Source of the DNA: Allolobophora icterica
Lineage: Eukaryota; Annelida; Clitellata; Crassiclitellata; Lumbricidae
Direction: 5' to 3'
Assembly (NCBI GenBank): GCA_963556255.1
Contig: OY744616.1
Location: 1,701,110 to 1,765,109 of the forward strand
Length of the DNA stretch: 64,000 nucleotides
The notes beneath the pieces are model-generated. The model saw only the letters and a program-made list of their open reading frames with translations, searched no databases and had not been told where the DNA came from. The position numbers and the translations under genes were made by a program. Shown piece after piece: positions 23,083 to 32,414 of the stretch (position 1 is the first letter of the stretch; each line of letters starts with the position of its first letter).

Positions 23083-24951
23083 ATGGATAAGTTGTCGATA
23101 GGGAAAAGAGTGAGGGTGCTGAACATGCCCCGTCACAGACTAGTCGCATATCTGATAAAGATGGGACTAGGAGAGGAGGAATTGGGTTCCATGAGGATGG
23201 ACCAGCTCCAAGAGGCTAGTGCTGAAATAATTGTTTCTGGAAGGGAGATCCCGCCAGAAGTAAGTGAGAAAGTAAGCACAGGTAGCCCAGGTAGCAGTAT
23301 GAGCTCGGCAAGGCAAATGCGGCGGGTCATGTTAGAACTAACAACATACCAGAGAGAGGAAGCGGAGAGAAGAGTGAGGAGAAGCAGTGAAAAGGAACGC
23401 AGGCGGATCGAAGAAGAGAGAAAGAGGCTACTAGAAAGGAGAGAAGAAAGGCTGAGAGAAGAAGCGAGAGAGGAAGCGGAGAGAAGGGAGAGAAGAGAGG
23501 AAGAGAAAAAGAGGAATGAAGAAAGACTCAGAATGCCTGAGGAGAAGTGGAGGAGAGGAGATGAGGAGAAGCAGGCTGAGAAGCTCAGGCTGCTTGAAGA
23601 GAAGCAGAGGAGAGAAGAGAAAGAGGAAGCAGAGAAAATAAGGCTTCAGGAGGAGAGACGAAGCAGAGAAGAAAGACTCAGAGTGCTTGAGGAGAAGTGG
23701 TGGAGAGAAGATGAGGAGGAACAGGCTGAGAAGCTCAGGCTGCTTGAGGAGAAGCAGAGGAGAGAAGAGAAAGAGGAAGCAGAGAAATTAAGGCTTCAGG
23801 AGGAGAAACGGAGGAGAGAAGAGAAAGAGGAAGCAGAGAAATTAAGGCTTCAGGAGGAGAGACGGAGGAGAGAAGAGAAAGAAGAAGCAGAGAAATTAAG
23901 GCTTCAGGAGGAGAAACGGAGGAGAGAAGAAAAGGAGGAAACAGAGAGACTCAGAATGCTAGAGGAAAAGCAGGCTGAGAAGCTCAGGCTTCAGGAGGAG
24001 AAGCAGAGGAGAGAAGAGAAAGAGGAAGCAGAGAAATTAAGGCTTCAGGAGGAGAAACGGAGGAGAGAAGAGAAAGAGGAAACGGAAAGATTGAGGAGAG
24101 AAGAGAAAGAGGAAGCAGAGAAATTAAGGCTTCAGGAGCAGAGGCGGAGGAGAGAAGAAAAGGAAGAGGCAGAGAAGAGAGAGAAGGAAGTCCGAGAGGA
24201 AAGGGACGCAGAGAGGAGACTCAGAGACGAAAGGGACTATAACTTAAGGCATTCGGTCGTAGGACGAATGATAACGTATAGTGAAAGCTTGCAAGGACTC
24301 TTACCGAGATCCCCAAGCGACCATGCGCAAATCTCTGGTTTCTTTGTGCATTGTGAAAGGGTATTCGACTCTTGCGCTGTCCCGGACGACCTTCGAAGCA
24401 GATTACTCTTGACCTGTCTAGATAATCATGCCAGAACAGTGTCAGTCAGAATTCTCACTGACTCGACCCAGAAATCGGTGCCTGTTAAGATACCCTGGCG
24501 AGCTGATCACCAAAAGGCGCTAGATAAATTCATGCACGATTTGAATAACGCTGTACGTTTGCAGACAATTGACTACGGCAGAGAGTTTGGTCTATCGACT
24601 GACGCTTCAGACAAAGCAGTCGGTTGCTGCTTATTCCAAATTCAAGACGATGGAACAGAACGGCCAATATATTTCGCCAATTCTAAATTAGATGCTACGC
24701 AAGCGCGTTGGTCCACTGTGGAACGCGAAGCGTATGTCGTAATCTTTGCGTTGAAGAAGTTTAGGAATTGGATTTTTATGTCAAGGACCACCCTCTATTC
24801 TGATCACGGCCCCTTGACTTTCCTAACTGCTTCTACGCCCACAAGTGCTAAACTTGCGAGATGGGCTCTGGCCCTCCAGGACTTCGATAGTTCTTTTGAA
24901 TATCGACCTGGGGCGCTGAATATTCCCGCTGATCTTTTGTCCAGACTATGA
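23083..24951 (+). CDS. Gag-like coiled coil fused to RNase H (622 aa)
   Basis: The ATG has A at -3 and G at +4. Residues 1-85 show no recognised fold. Residues about 90-385 are extremely rich in Glu, Arg and Lys and built from repeats of about 18 residues (EEAEKLRLQEEKRRREEK type), a long predicted coiled coil. Residues about 400-457 look like the start of a Ty3-type capsid (LLPRSPSDHAQ..FF.HCERVF). At about residue 460 this runs directly into the RT connection and RNase H region: TDAS (D507), VEREAY (E547/E549), YSDH (D574) and NIPADLLSRL (D617). The missing middle is nucleocapsid, protease and RT; integrase should follow but the ORF ends 192 bp before the 3' LTR. The frame stays open across the fusion. 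Confidence 0.85.
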   Translation: MDKLSIGKRVRVLNMPRHRLVAYLIKMGLGEEELGSMRMDQLQEASAEIIVSGREIPPEVSEKVSTGSPGSSMSSARQMRRVMLELTTYQREEAERRVRRSSEKERRRIEEERKRLLERREERLREEAREEAERRERREEEKKRNEERLRMPEEKWRRGDEEKQAEKLRLLEEKQRREEKEEAEKIRLQEERRSREERLRVLEEKWWREDEEEQAEKLRLLEEKQRREEKEEAEKLRLQEEKRRREEKEEAEKLRLQEERRRREEKEEAEKLRLQEEKRRREEKEETERLRMLEEKQAEKLRLQEEKQRREEKEEAEKLRLQEEKRRREEKEETERLRREEKEEAEKLRLQEQRRRREEKEEAEKREKEVREERDAERRLRDERDYNLRHSVVGRMITYSESLQGLLPRSPSDHAQISGFFVHCERVFDSCAVPDDLRSRLLLTCLDNHARTVSVRILTDSTQKSVPVKIPWRADHQKALDKFMHDLNNAVRLQTIDYGREFGLSTDASDKAVGCCLFQIQDDGTERPIYFANSKLDATQARWSTVEREAYVVIFALKKFRNWIFMSRTTLYSDHGPLTFLTASTPTSAKLARWALALQDFDSSFEYRPGALNIPADLLSRL

Positions 24952-25131
24952 TTGAGGAGAAGGCGGACTATCATGTAAGGCACCGCGACAACTGTAAATA
25001 ATAATTACTAACTGTGCTGTTATTTTGTAATTTTCATGGGAACCACGAGGACATGGTCTGGAGGAAATCGATGGAGGGAACGACATCATTCTCAGCCGGG
25101 AGGCGAACCAATGACTGGCTTTGTCCTCCCC

Positions 25132-25143
25132 CGGGAAGGGAGG
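25132..25143 (+). other. Polypurine tract
   Basis: CGGGAAGGGAGG directly before the 3' LTR, the expected plus-strand priming site. Confidence 0.8.
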
Positions 25144-25867
25144 TGTCGCGTGAGGAGATCGACGACAACGACGAGATGTCATCATCATCACGATGGAGTC
25201 GTCGTTGACGGTCGAGATAGAATGATGACGGACGAAAGCCAGTCTCCACTTGGTCAACAATGAAGGCAGCGAGGCCGAGGTGTAATCGGACACCACACAG
25301 CCAAGGTATAATAGGACACCTCGCGGCTATGGTGTAACCAGACACCGCCCGCGCTGCAGGCGAGCGACGACCCGCGTCTCGAGGAGCAATCTGACACTAA
25401 TTGACGATAGCTTGACGTGGGGAGGGGGCTGACCGATGCACGCTGAAGTTCCTACTTAACGGAAGGAAAAGGAGAATACGGGACTTGTACTACTGACGAG
25501 CGCGACGTGAGAACAACGGTCGAGCGATCAACATCGAGAGGAGCGACCAGCGGCGGCGGCAGAGTATTAGTCCGTCAGATTCAGAGACTGGCGAAAAGGA
25601 ACGATCTGTAGTTAGGCTGTACGAAGCAACATTTGAGATAGTCCGATTTAATATCTAAACGCTTTAATACTACGTGGAAGTTCCCGTAGAGTTAGTGTAT
25701 ATATTTGTTTCTTTAATAAATTCATTTATTAATTAAACAAAGTTCGTCGTGAATCTTCTATAGAAAAGTTAGGCACGTTAAATAAAAGTGCAAGTAAAAG
25801 AACAAGCAGTCGAGGGTCGACATCAACACACGGCAAACACACGACAGGGCGACCTTCGATTGCGACA
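25144..25867 (+). repeat. 3' LTR
   Basis: Matches the 5' LTR almost throughout; differences cluster at GACATCAAC and ACACGACAGGGCGACC near the end (25820-25855). Followed by the ATGCC duplication and a (TGTCTGTTTC)n-like stretch that continues the left flank. Confidence 0.95.
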
Positions 25868-25872
25868 ATGCC

Positions 25873-27240
25873 TGTCTGTTTCTTTCTGTCTGTCTATGCC
25901 TGTCTGTTTCTTTCTGTCTGTCTCTATCTCTTTCTGAGAGCCCAGCATCCTGTGTTATTTTTGTCAGTTTCTAAACTTTCTAGTATAAGGCATGAGCCTA
26001 TACATTCGGCTCTCTGACCTTTCCCTAAGGCCAGTGACATTTAACCGCAGAGTCTTAGACACAGTTGTGGAGGGGTTTCTGGTTTTCTTAGTAATGCTGA
26101 ATCTGTAAAATTCGTGAATCCTCAAAATCGTGGACATCGCATCGAACCTGCCGTTTAACAGCTGCCTATAACAGACTGATATAAAATTTGCTTGACTGAG
26201 TCTATTGCCAGTTTCGAAATGGTTTATACTCACACATCCAGTTGCTATAAAAACGTCAGAATTGCTGGACTGATTTTCTGTAGTTAGGTAAGGACATTAT
26301 GCGCCTTTTATGAGTTTCTTTAAAGAGGCGATGTGTAAATCTGTCATTAAAAGTTACAACTTAAGAGAGCATTTAAAGGTGCCCTGCTTTCGATGGTCAT
26401 GCACATTAGGGGCCTACATCATTTCTCTGCGTGGAGATGTTTAGAACTGCGTCGTACAGACTGAGATATTAGTTAACTGCGGAACGTTGTAAATTTAAAA
26501 TCTACCAATATCGCGTCTTTTCGTCAACTAGGCCTGCGTATGCAGTCTATCATTTGAATCCAAGGTGTAAGCAAGAGTCGGGTTTTTACATTGGCGCCAC
26601 CGGAAATGAATAGTAAATTTATAGTAATGGCTATAGTAGGCCTAATGGCTACAAGTTTTTTAGTCTCTGGTAAGTTTTTTGGCGTTAGATGCTGACGATA
26701 GGCCCTAAAATTGCGACAAGGTATATATCTGACCCCTTTGAATCGTGACCTTTACAAACAGACAGAGAAGCAGAGGGGAATCGGAGGAGAAAGACAGGAA
26801 ATAAGTGAGCGACAGAGAAATTATAGAGATATTGGAAAACCGGGTGAAAGAGGCGGAATGATTCAGTGCTCATCAGAATCGTTTGCGACATGAAATAATA
26901 GAATGGGCCTTTAAAAAGGCGAGGTATATATTATAATGATGATGACAGTGAGATAGGCAGCGACTACTATTAAACTCCTTGAAATTTTATTAGAATATTT
27001 GACCCAATCATGACCTCAGTATCGGAAGCCACTTAGCGATACAGCTCCATCACTTTATTGTAATAGATCTGATGAAATTCGACACAAAGTTCCTTTCCTG
27101 CGTTTTCTTCTTATTCTAATTCCACGTCTTATGCGTTTTATCTCGCTGCTGATAGTTTAAATAGGCTATGTGTTAAAGGGTAATAAATTATTAACTTCTA
27201 TGATATTGAATTACAGGATAATCCGGAATTTGTAGCCTAA
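25873..27240. other. Spacer, unit-level repeats, no gene seen
   Basis: Contains sequence shared with 36000-36480 and 45200-45600 (start of a unit). The block around 26700-26890 is also present twice at 47150-47660. No coding region is supported. Confidence 0.45.
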
Positions 27241-28562
27241 TTGTGGTCGAAACCATTTCACACTCTTCGTCACAATAACCTATTTCTAAAGATAGGATCC
27301 ATCGACATTCCAGACCACATACATAATTGGTTAGTCAATTATTTTGAGAACCGTAAGCTTATCGCCAGATTCCAGAGGGATGTATCGCAAGTATACCCAG
27401 TGCTCGAAATGGACCGGAACGCACCGGAACGCACCGGAACGCCGTTCCGGTTCGTCAAAATGAATTAGCGTTCCGTTCCGGTTCGTCAAATGAATTATTG
27501 TGGAAAATACTATGAAATTAACGTGAATGCTCCCATATCTTTGACTAGCGTTCCGTTTCGTAAAATTTTCCATTTCGAGCACTGAGTATACCTTAAATTA
27601 ATGCCTGTGTTGTCTAAGGTTCAATGGTTGGCCCTGAATCTTGTGTTGTTGTGTCGTCCGATCTTCATCCTAAAACATAGTTTCAGTCACCTTGTTAAAA
27701 TTAATATGCGGACACAAAATCTTATTCAATAGTAAGTTCATCACTCATTCGAGCAGTGGTCGAAGAATGATCACATGATTCACATCGCAATATTGGCTAA
27801 AAACAATAACCAAGTTACATCCAATCACAACCCGAGAGATAATCTTCTCCAGAAGGGGTCAAAAAGGGTCAACCATACCTCCGATCATACAGGGCGCATA
27901 ACGAGTTGAAACTAGAGTTCTGGGGATAACCCTTTACTCCAACGTCAGCATTTCTAAACATATTGACAAAGTCCCGACATCAAGTTCCACCTCCATGTGG
28001 GTATTGAGAGACCATGGTCTCTGCATGATTGTAGCAATGGCTACTACTATTCCTCACCTTAGGCCTATGTACAACTCTCCAGTCCGGTGGGGTTATACCG
28101 GCAAATATGACAGGGGCAGGTCAGAACGCATGTTACATCGAACCATGCGAAGAGGCTTCGATCTTCTCGCCTCCATCCCAAGTTTGGCTGACAGTATTGA
28201 TGCTACAGATGCTAGCTTATTTTTAAAAATCTGTTGCGTACCTTACCATTCCTTCGTGGTATTTTATCTCCCCTTCGACAAAATAAATACGCGTTAAGGA
28301 CTAGAACTCACAATTTTACTCAAAATTGCGCATTAATTAACACATCCTCTATTCTCTCCTCTGAAAGTTGTGTGTTGAACAGGCCGCCTGTAAAAATGTT
28401 TATGTGAGAGGATAATCCAGGCTGTAGCGGGACTTTTGACCCTTTTGGATTACCCTTTTGACGCCAGCACTTGTAATGCTACCAGTATAGACGAAACTGT
28501 CCTAATTTGATTTGTCTGTTAATTGTTTGGTGCTTCAATATAAAAATTCAATCAATCAATCA
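27241..28562 (+). mobile_element. CR1/jockey-like LINE relic (RT part and 3' end)
   Basis: Frame at 27241-27397 reads RHNNLF..DIPDHIHNWLVNYF, a non-LTR RT palm segment. After a hAT insertion and several frame breaks, RT thumb sequence resumes (SISKHIDKV near 27950, VLRDHGL near 28000, then RRGFDLLASIP and DASLFLKIC at 28140-28235) and a tail of LRTRTHN type to about 28405. The 3' end is an (AATC)n microsatellite at about 28545-28562, usual for CR1-like elements. Frameshifted and dead. Confidence 0.8.
27398..27584. mobile_element. hAT-type element, 187 bp, inside the LINE relic
   Basis: Ends CAGTGCTCGAAATGG and complement, perfect 8-bp duplication AGTATACC (27390-27397, 27585-27592). Carries repeated CACCGGAACG words and the palindrome CCGGAACGCCGTTCCGG. 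Confidence 0.9.
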
Positions 28563-28599
28563 AAAAGCCATTCTAATGTTATCATGCTTCTGTACGTAA

Positions 28600-28668
28600 T
28601 CTGTTGCGTTGTTGAGAACTGGATTTATTGAATAAAACGAATATTGATTGATTGATTGCTTGCTTGAC
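28600..28668 (+). mobile_element. LINE 3'-end scrap
   Basis: GGATTTATTGAATAAAACG followed by (ATTG)n is the kind of 3' tail left by CR1-like LINEs. Too short to classify further. Confidence 0.4.
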
Positions 28669-28669
28669 A

Positions 28670-28818
28670 AGTTTCGCGCATGAAACATTATCTGCTTTAC
28701 GCTTTATTTTAACACCTCTTGCACACAATAGAATTTCCTTGTTAATGTAGGACCACAAAACTATGACGTCACCAATTATAGCGTCATTTTAGGCCTACAT
28801 AGTAAGATTCAAATATAC

Positions 28819-28853
<35 letters not shown>

Positions 28854-29220
28854 TTTATTCTTTAATTAAGCGCCTGCAAACGCACTGCGCTGTACATGTA
28901 CATGTTATGCGATAAACCTTAACTACTAACAGAACAGACAGCCTGCAATACACGGCGCAATTTGCAGCCTACAAAGCATGTCCGCCTATGGGACTCGATC
29001 TCAGTACCTCTCGCACTCTACGCCAGATGTTATCCAATGCGCTATCAAAATAACAACTTATAGAAGTTATAGTTACAATTTATAGTTACAACTTATAGTT
29101 ACAACTTAGGCCTATAGTTACAACTTATAACAACTTATTAGTTACCGTTTATCTTTAAATATAAGTCAGGTTTAACATATCTATCAACTGCTTTTTGCCT
29201 TACTCAGGATAGGAGTAATT
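28670..29220 (+). promoter_or_regulatory. 5' block of unit F (CRE), interrupted by a SINE
   Basis: CRE TGACGTCA at 28764-28771; the donor region reads ACATAGTAAGATTC, with the usual AAGGTAAG altered by a TAGGCCTA insertion at 28790-28797. A SINE splits the mini-intron; the acceptor-like TGCCTTACTCAG follows near 29208. Comparable to the block before unit A. Confidence 0.4.
28822..29045 (-). mobile_element. tRNA-derived SINE (family 2) with (ATT)n tail
   Basis: On the minus strand: A-box-like TAGCGCATTGGATAAC and B-box-like GAGATCGAGTCCC, with a 3' tail of (ATT)n at 28822-28855. Its insertion into the conserved unit F 5' block is evident by comparison with units A and H. Confidence 0.6.
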
Positions 29221-29279
29221 GAAAAGTGACACTTTCAGTTTTGAGTGATAAGGGATGAAGTCCTGGGAGAGCTTGTTCT

Positions 29280-29688
29280 GGTAATCCTGGGTTTTAGCGT
29301 CCGAAATTATTTACGTTGCATGAGCGATGAAAACGTTTCACAGTAAAAGTCAAACAAGGAGTTGGAAGATTGACGAAAATATCAATGAAACTAGAAGCCG
29401 GATGATCGATTAAAATATAACATAATAAAAGTCAAACTATAGAAGTTGGAATTGCGTTTTAGTGCCGATATTATTCCCGTGTATGACCGATGAAAACATT
29501 TTATAGTAAAACTCGAACAAGAAGTTGGAAGATTGATGAAAATATTCACGAAACTAGAAGCTGGATAATCGATAAAAATATAACTGAAACTAGAAGTTGG
29601 ATGAACGATGATTATTTATTGTATTATTGCATATTATATTAGAACGTTTCAACGAAAATAATTTCGGACGCTAAAACCCAGGATTACT
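29280..29688. mobile_element. Fold-back element 3
   Basis: Perfect 32-bp inverted repeats (29281-29312 and 29656-29687) starting GTAATCCTGGGTTTTAG, flanked by an 8-bp duplication CTTGTTCT. Inside are degenerate tandem units with core AAACTAGAAGTTGGATGA, the same core as in fold-back elements 1 and 2. No ORF. Confidence 0.9.
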
Positions 29689-30107
29689 CTTGTTCTAACT
29701 TTCCCAGGATTTCTTCTATTATCCGACCGAGCAAAGTGCCATGAAAAGCGATGGCGTTAAAGCGTTGGATTGTTATTGCTGAAAAAGTATCTGGTTTCTT
29801 TTGTGTGCCCGGATAAATAAGAGACAAGCTGCACAACTCTGAGTTGAAAAGTAGGCCACTGCTGCTGATTGAGCTGAGAGGCTCAAACGCTAACGGCAAA
29901 GTGGAATTATTATTGGTATTTTTATACTGTTATTTTTGCTATTGTTGTTTTTTATTATTATATTGCTATTTCTATTTTTTATTTAGTTTATTATTATTAT
30001 TATTATTATTATTTTTTTTTTTTGGCCCCAAGGTACATATAATCCCTCGGGACTTAGATATTAGACTATTTACTGTTATTTCCAGAAAATCAGGCCTCGT
30101 CCTCCGT

Positions 30108-30109
<2 letters not shown>

Positions 30110-30183
<74 letters not shown>
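30110..30183. repeat. (ATT)n microsatellite at the LINE 3' end
   Basis: About 75 bp of pure ATT; a shorter ATT tract precedes it at 29990-30011. Confidence 0.95.
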
Positions 30184-30184
<1 letters not shown>

Positions 30185-31787
30185 GTCAAGGTTCTGTTCA
30201 CTCATAAAATCGAGTTCCACGCCGCTGCCTCCGTTAAGAAGGCGATGGATATCGACGGCTTTGTTGTTCTTTGGCTCCGGGCAGCTTTGACATGGCGCCT
30301 TGGAAAGCCACTGCGTTGAAACGCTGCACCATCACCGATAGGCTCTTGAATAGGAAGTTTGTTTCGCGGGAGTCATCGGTGGTTTTCGACAGCCGGCGAC
30401 CAATTTCCGATAGAAAGGCGAGGCCCTCTCTGTTAAGGGGACCGAAGGTTTCCACAGCTACAGGTATGAAGATGTATCGCTTCTGTAGCTCAGAGTATTT
30501 GATGTACTTTCTCGCGGCAGCCACCTCCGCCGCCCCTCCTGCCGTGGCCGCCGTTGCTGTGATGTAAGAGGCGGCCACCGTGTCCACCACCGTCGCGTCC
30601 CACAATAGGGACAGCCCGTCGCTCCACGGTATTAGGGTCTGGCCATCCGGTCTCTTACCATCCGACCTGGATAAGCCGGACGGCTCCTTGACTGCCGGGG
30701 TGCCGGCTCTGTTGAGGCTGCGGTGGATGAGGTCGTTGATGTTGCTATGCCTAGCTTGTCGGCCGAACCCCAGTGAGCACGACAGCCCATGCGCGCCTCT
30801 GGACGAGACGTTGGCGCCGCATGCGCATTTGTGCGGTTCGCAGATTGCCAGACCCAATCGTAGACCGACCGCCACCCTCATGGTCTCGTCATCCAGTCTG
30901 AGGCCGCGAGCAGCGATCGGGAGGGCGTGTAGCCAGTCCGAGGCGTGCGGTGACTGCGAGGCCTTCAGTCTCGCCTGGTCGTAGGGGTCAAGAAGTTTAT
31001 CCTCGAGCGCCGAGAGGGCTGCGTGTAGTAGGGGACTGTCCCAGTGTGCCTGTCCGCGCCCGGTCGTGACCGTCGGGATCGGGACCCCAGAAAGCTGAAG
31101 CCAGGTAGTCTTCGCCGAGTCATGTGCCGCGTCGGGGGTCACCGAAATAGTACCCAAGATGAGGGACTGGGTTTGGAGGGTGCCCGCGGCCGAAGCCAAG
31201 AAGGCGGGAAGTGCCAGCGAGGACACCCTCCTTACTCCCAATCCACCCATCCTAATCGGAAGAGAGGCTTGAGACCACTGGTCGTCGTTCATCGTGACGT
31301 TAAGCATCCGGCCGACTCCTGCCCGTAGCAGCTCATCATAAACTCCCAGGAGCGGTTGATCGTGGCAGGGGGTGCTTCTCAATATGTGCATGAGCCTCGG
31401 CGATCCGAGGGAGCATCTGAGTATCAGCAGAGCACCCTGTCTGTCGATGTGTTGGAGTTTGTCGAGCGCCCTCCTGAGGTTGGCCACGCAGGTGTCGAGG
31501 GTAGAGGAGAGGGCCTCCGTTGATGAAAGCGGGGCCCCTAGGAGTGTGGCTGTTGATGGGCTCACGCGGACAAACTGCATCAGGGCGTTCTCGGCGCTGA
31601 TCCCAGAGCCCGCGGTGATAAGTTCGCACTTGGCGCGGTTGAGCGAGAGGCCCAGGACTGAGCAACCTCTCTCGATTACATCCACGTCCGCTTCCACCCC
31701 GTCAGGACTGCCGCCCAAGGTGAGGTCGTCCAGATATCCGAAGGCCAGGGGAGATTCTAGCCTGGCCAGAATCGGCTGGAGTGGTAA
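30184..31787 (-). mobile_element. 5'-truncated restriction-endonuclease-type LINE (unit F intron)
   Basis: Minus-strand element bounded on both sides by (ATT)n arrays. It begins about 20 codons before an RT YLDD motif and runs to the 3' end without stops in the coding part. Order: RT palm end and thumb, Cys/His knuckle, restriction-like nuclease, short 3' UTR. The ORF is intact over nearly 500 codons, so the insertion is young. A 214-bp second copy lies at 38786-38999 and a divergent relative at 15150-16716. Confidence 0.85.
30234..31718 (-). CDS. LINE ORF fragment: RT thumb, zinc knuckle, restriction-like endonuclease
   Basis: 494 codons. The frame also extends upstream to the YLDD motif (about 31720-31731) and the truncation. 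Residues 140-180 carry SLPIRMGGLG. C298, C300, H310 and C314 form a Cys/His knuckle, followed by RH (323-324), E345, RPDG (356-359) and WDATVVDT (373-380), which fits the PD-(D/E)XK nuclease of R2/R4/Dong-type LINEs. Residues 405-480 (KYS..YIFIPVAVETFG..VMVQRFNAVAF) are the helical tail seen with such nucleases. In intact elements the protein nicks the target and primes reverse transcription there. Lacking most of its RT, this one should be inactive. Clade assignment is inference. Confidence 0.75.
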   Translation of the reverse strand: MGGSPDGVEADVDVIERGCSVLGLSLNRAKCELITAGSGISAENALMQFVRVSPSTATLLGAPLSSTEALSSTLDTCVANLRRALDKLQHIDRQGALLILRCSLGSPRLMHILRSTPCHDQPLLGVYDELLRAGVGRMLNVTMNDDQWSQASLPIRMGGLGVRRVSSLALPAFLASAAGTLQTQSLILGTISVTPDAAHDSAKTTWLQLSGVPIPTVTTGRGQAHWDSPLLHAALSALEDKLLDPYDQARLKASQSPHASDWLHALPIAARGLRLDDETMRVAVGLRLGLAICEPHKCACGANVSSRGAHGLSCSLGFGRQARHSNINDLIHRSLNRAGTPAVKEPSGLSRSDGKRPDGQTLIPWSDGLSLLWDATVVDTVAASYITATAATAGGAAEVAAARKYIKYSELQKRYIFIPVAVETFGPLNREGLAFLSEIGRRLSKTTDDSRETNFLFKSLSVMVQRFNAVAFQGAMSKLPGAKEQQSRRYPSPS

Positions 31788-31906
<119 letters not shown>

Positions 31907-32347
31907 TCTCAGCATTTCACTTTGGTATAACCCTTTAAGAATATCTTGAGAATAAAAAGAGCGTCTGGAACGGCAGTTTTTAGTCAACTTTTGGCATGGG
32001 TATGTACTACGGAAAGCTGAAGCTTTGAAAAGCTGATATATTAATTATTTGTACTATGTTTAATTGATGAATGGACTCTATCAATCCGCTTAACCATACC
32101 TTGATATTTTAGGTCTTTAATAAATCTGGTGTTATATCTAAAGCCAGATAATTTCTATACCTGCCTGCTAAAACTAGTTAAAGTATCAAAACCACGATTC
32201 TGAATATGTTTCATAGAGGCATGTTAGTGAGTTTGTGATCTTTGCCTTTTTAAACTTGTTCCGGATTACTGATAGGTCACAGGTGCTTCATTCTATTTTA
32301 TTTCCAGATGTTACTTATCCTTCAACTTTCCACATACGTTGTCACAG

Positions 32348-32414
32348 TTTCTGAAACGGGGAAAATATATACCTTTGCCTGGAGTGTCATAAAACATTCT
32401 CGTAATCTTCAGTT
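32348..32414 (+). pseudogene. Destroyed first finger of unit F
   Basis: After a weak acceptor (GTTGTCACAG, AG at 32346-32347) the first finger reads CLECHKTFS and then TAA (32403-32405) in place of TAC. Translation through the exon from upstream is therefore blocked. Confidence 0.7.

Larger units (their letters stand above)
21832..25867 (+). mobile_element. Young, internally deleted Ty3-type LTR retrotransposon
   Basis: Two near-identical LTRs of 723 and 724 bp, TG..CA termini, 5-bp target duplication, primer-binding-like sequence after the 5' LTR and a purine tract before the 3' LTR. One large ORF joins a Gag-like region to RNase H. Protease, RT palm and integrase are absent, so movement would need enzymes in trans. 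The LTRs differ only in a few bases, mostly within the last 45 bp, which indicates recent insertion. Confidence 0.95.

Noticed and set aside
23083..24951. Host coiled-coil protein gene
   Set aside because: It lies between LTRs with PBS and PPT and ends in a retrotransposon RNase H domain.
24952..25143. Integrase remnant
   Set aside because: Only 192 bp to the LTR and no HHCC or DDE-like sequence in any frame.
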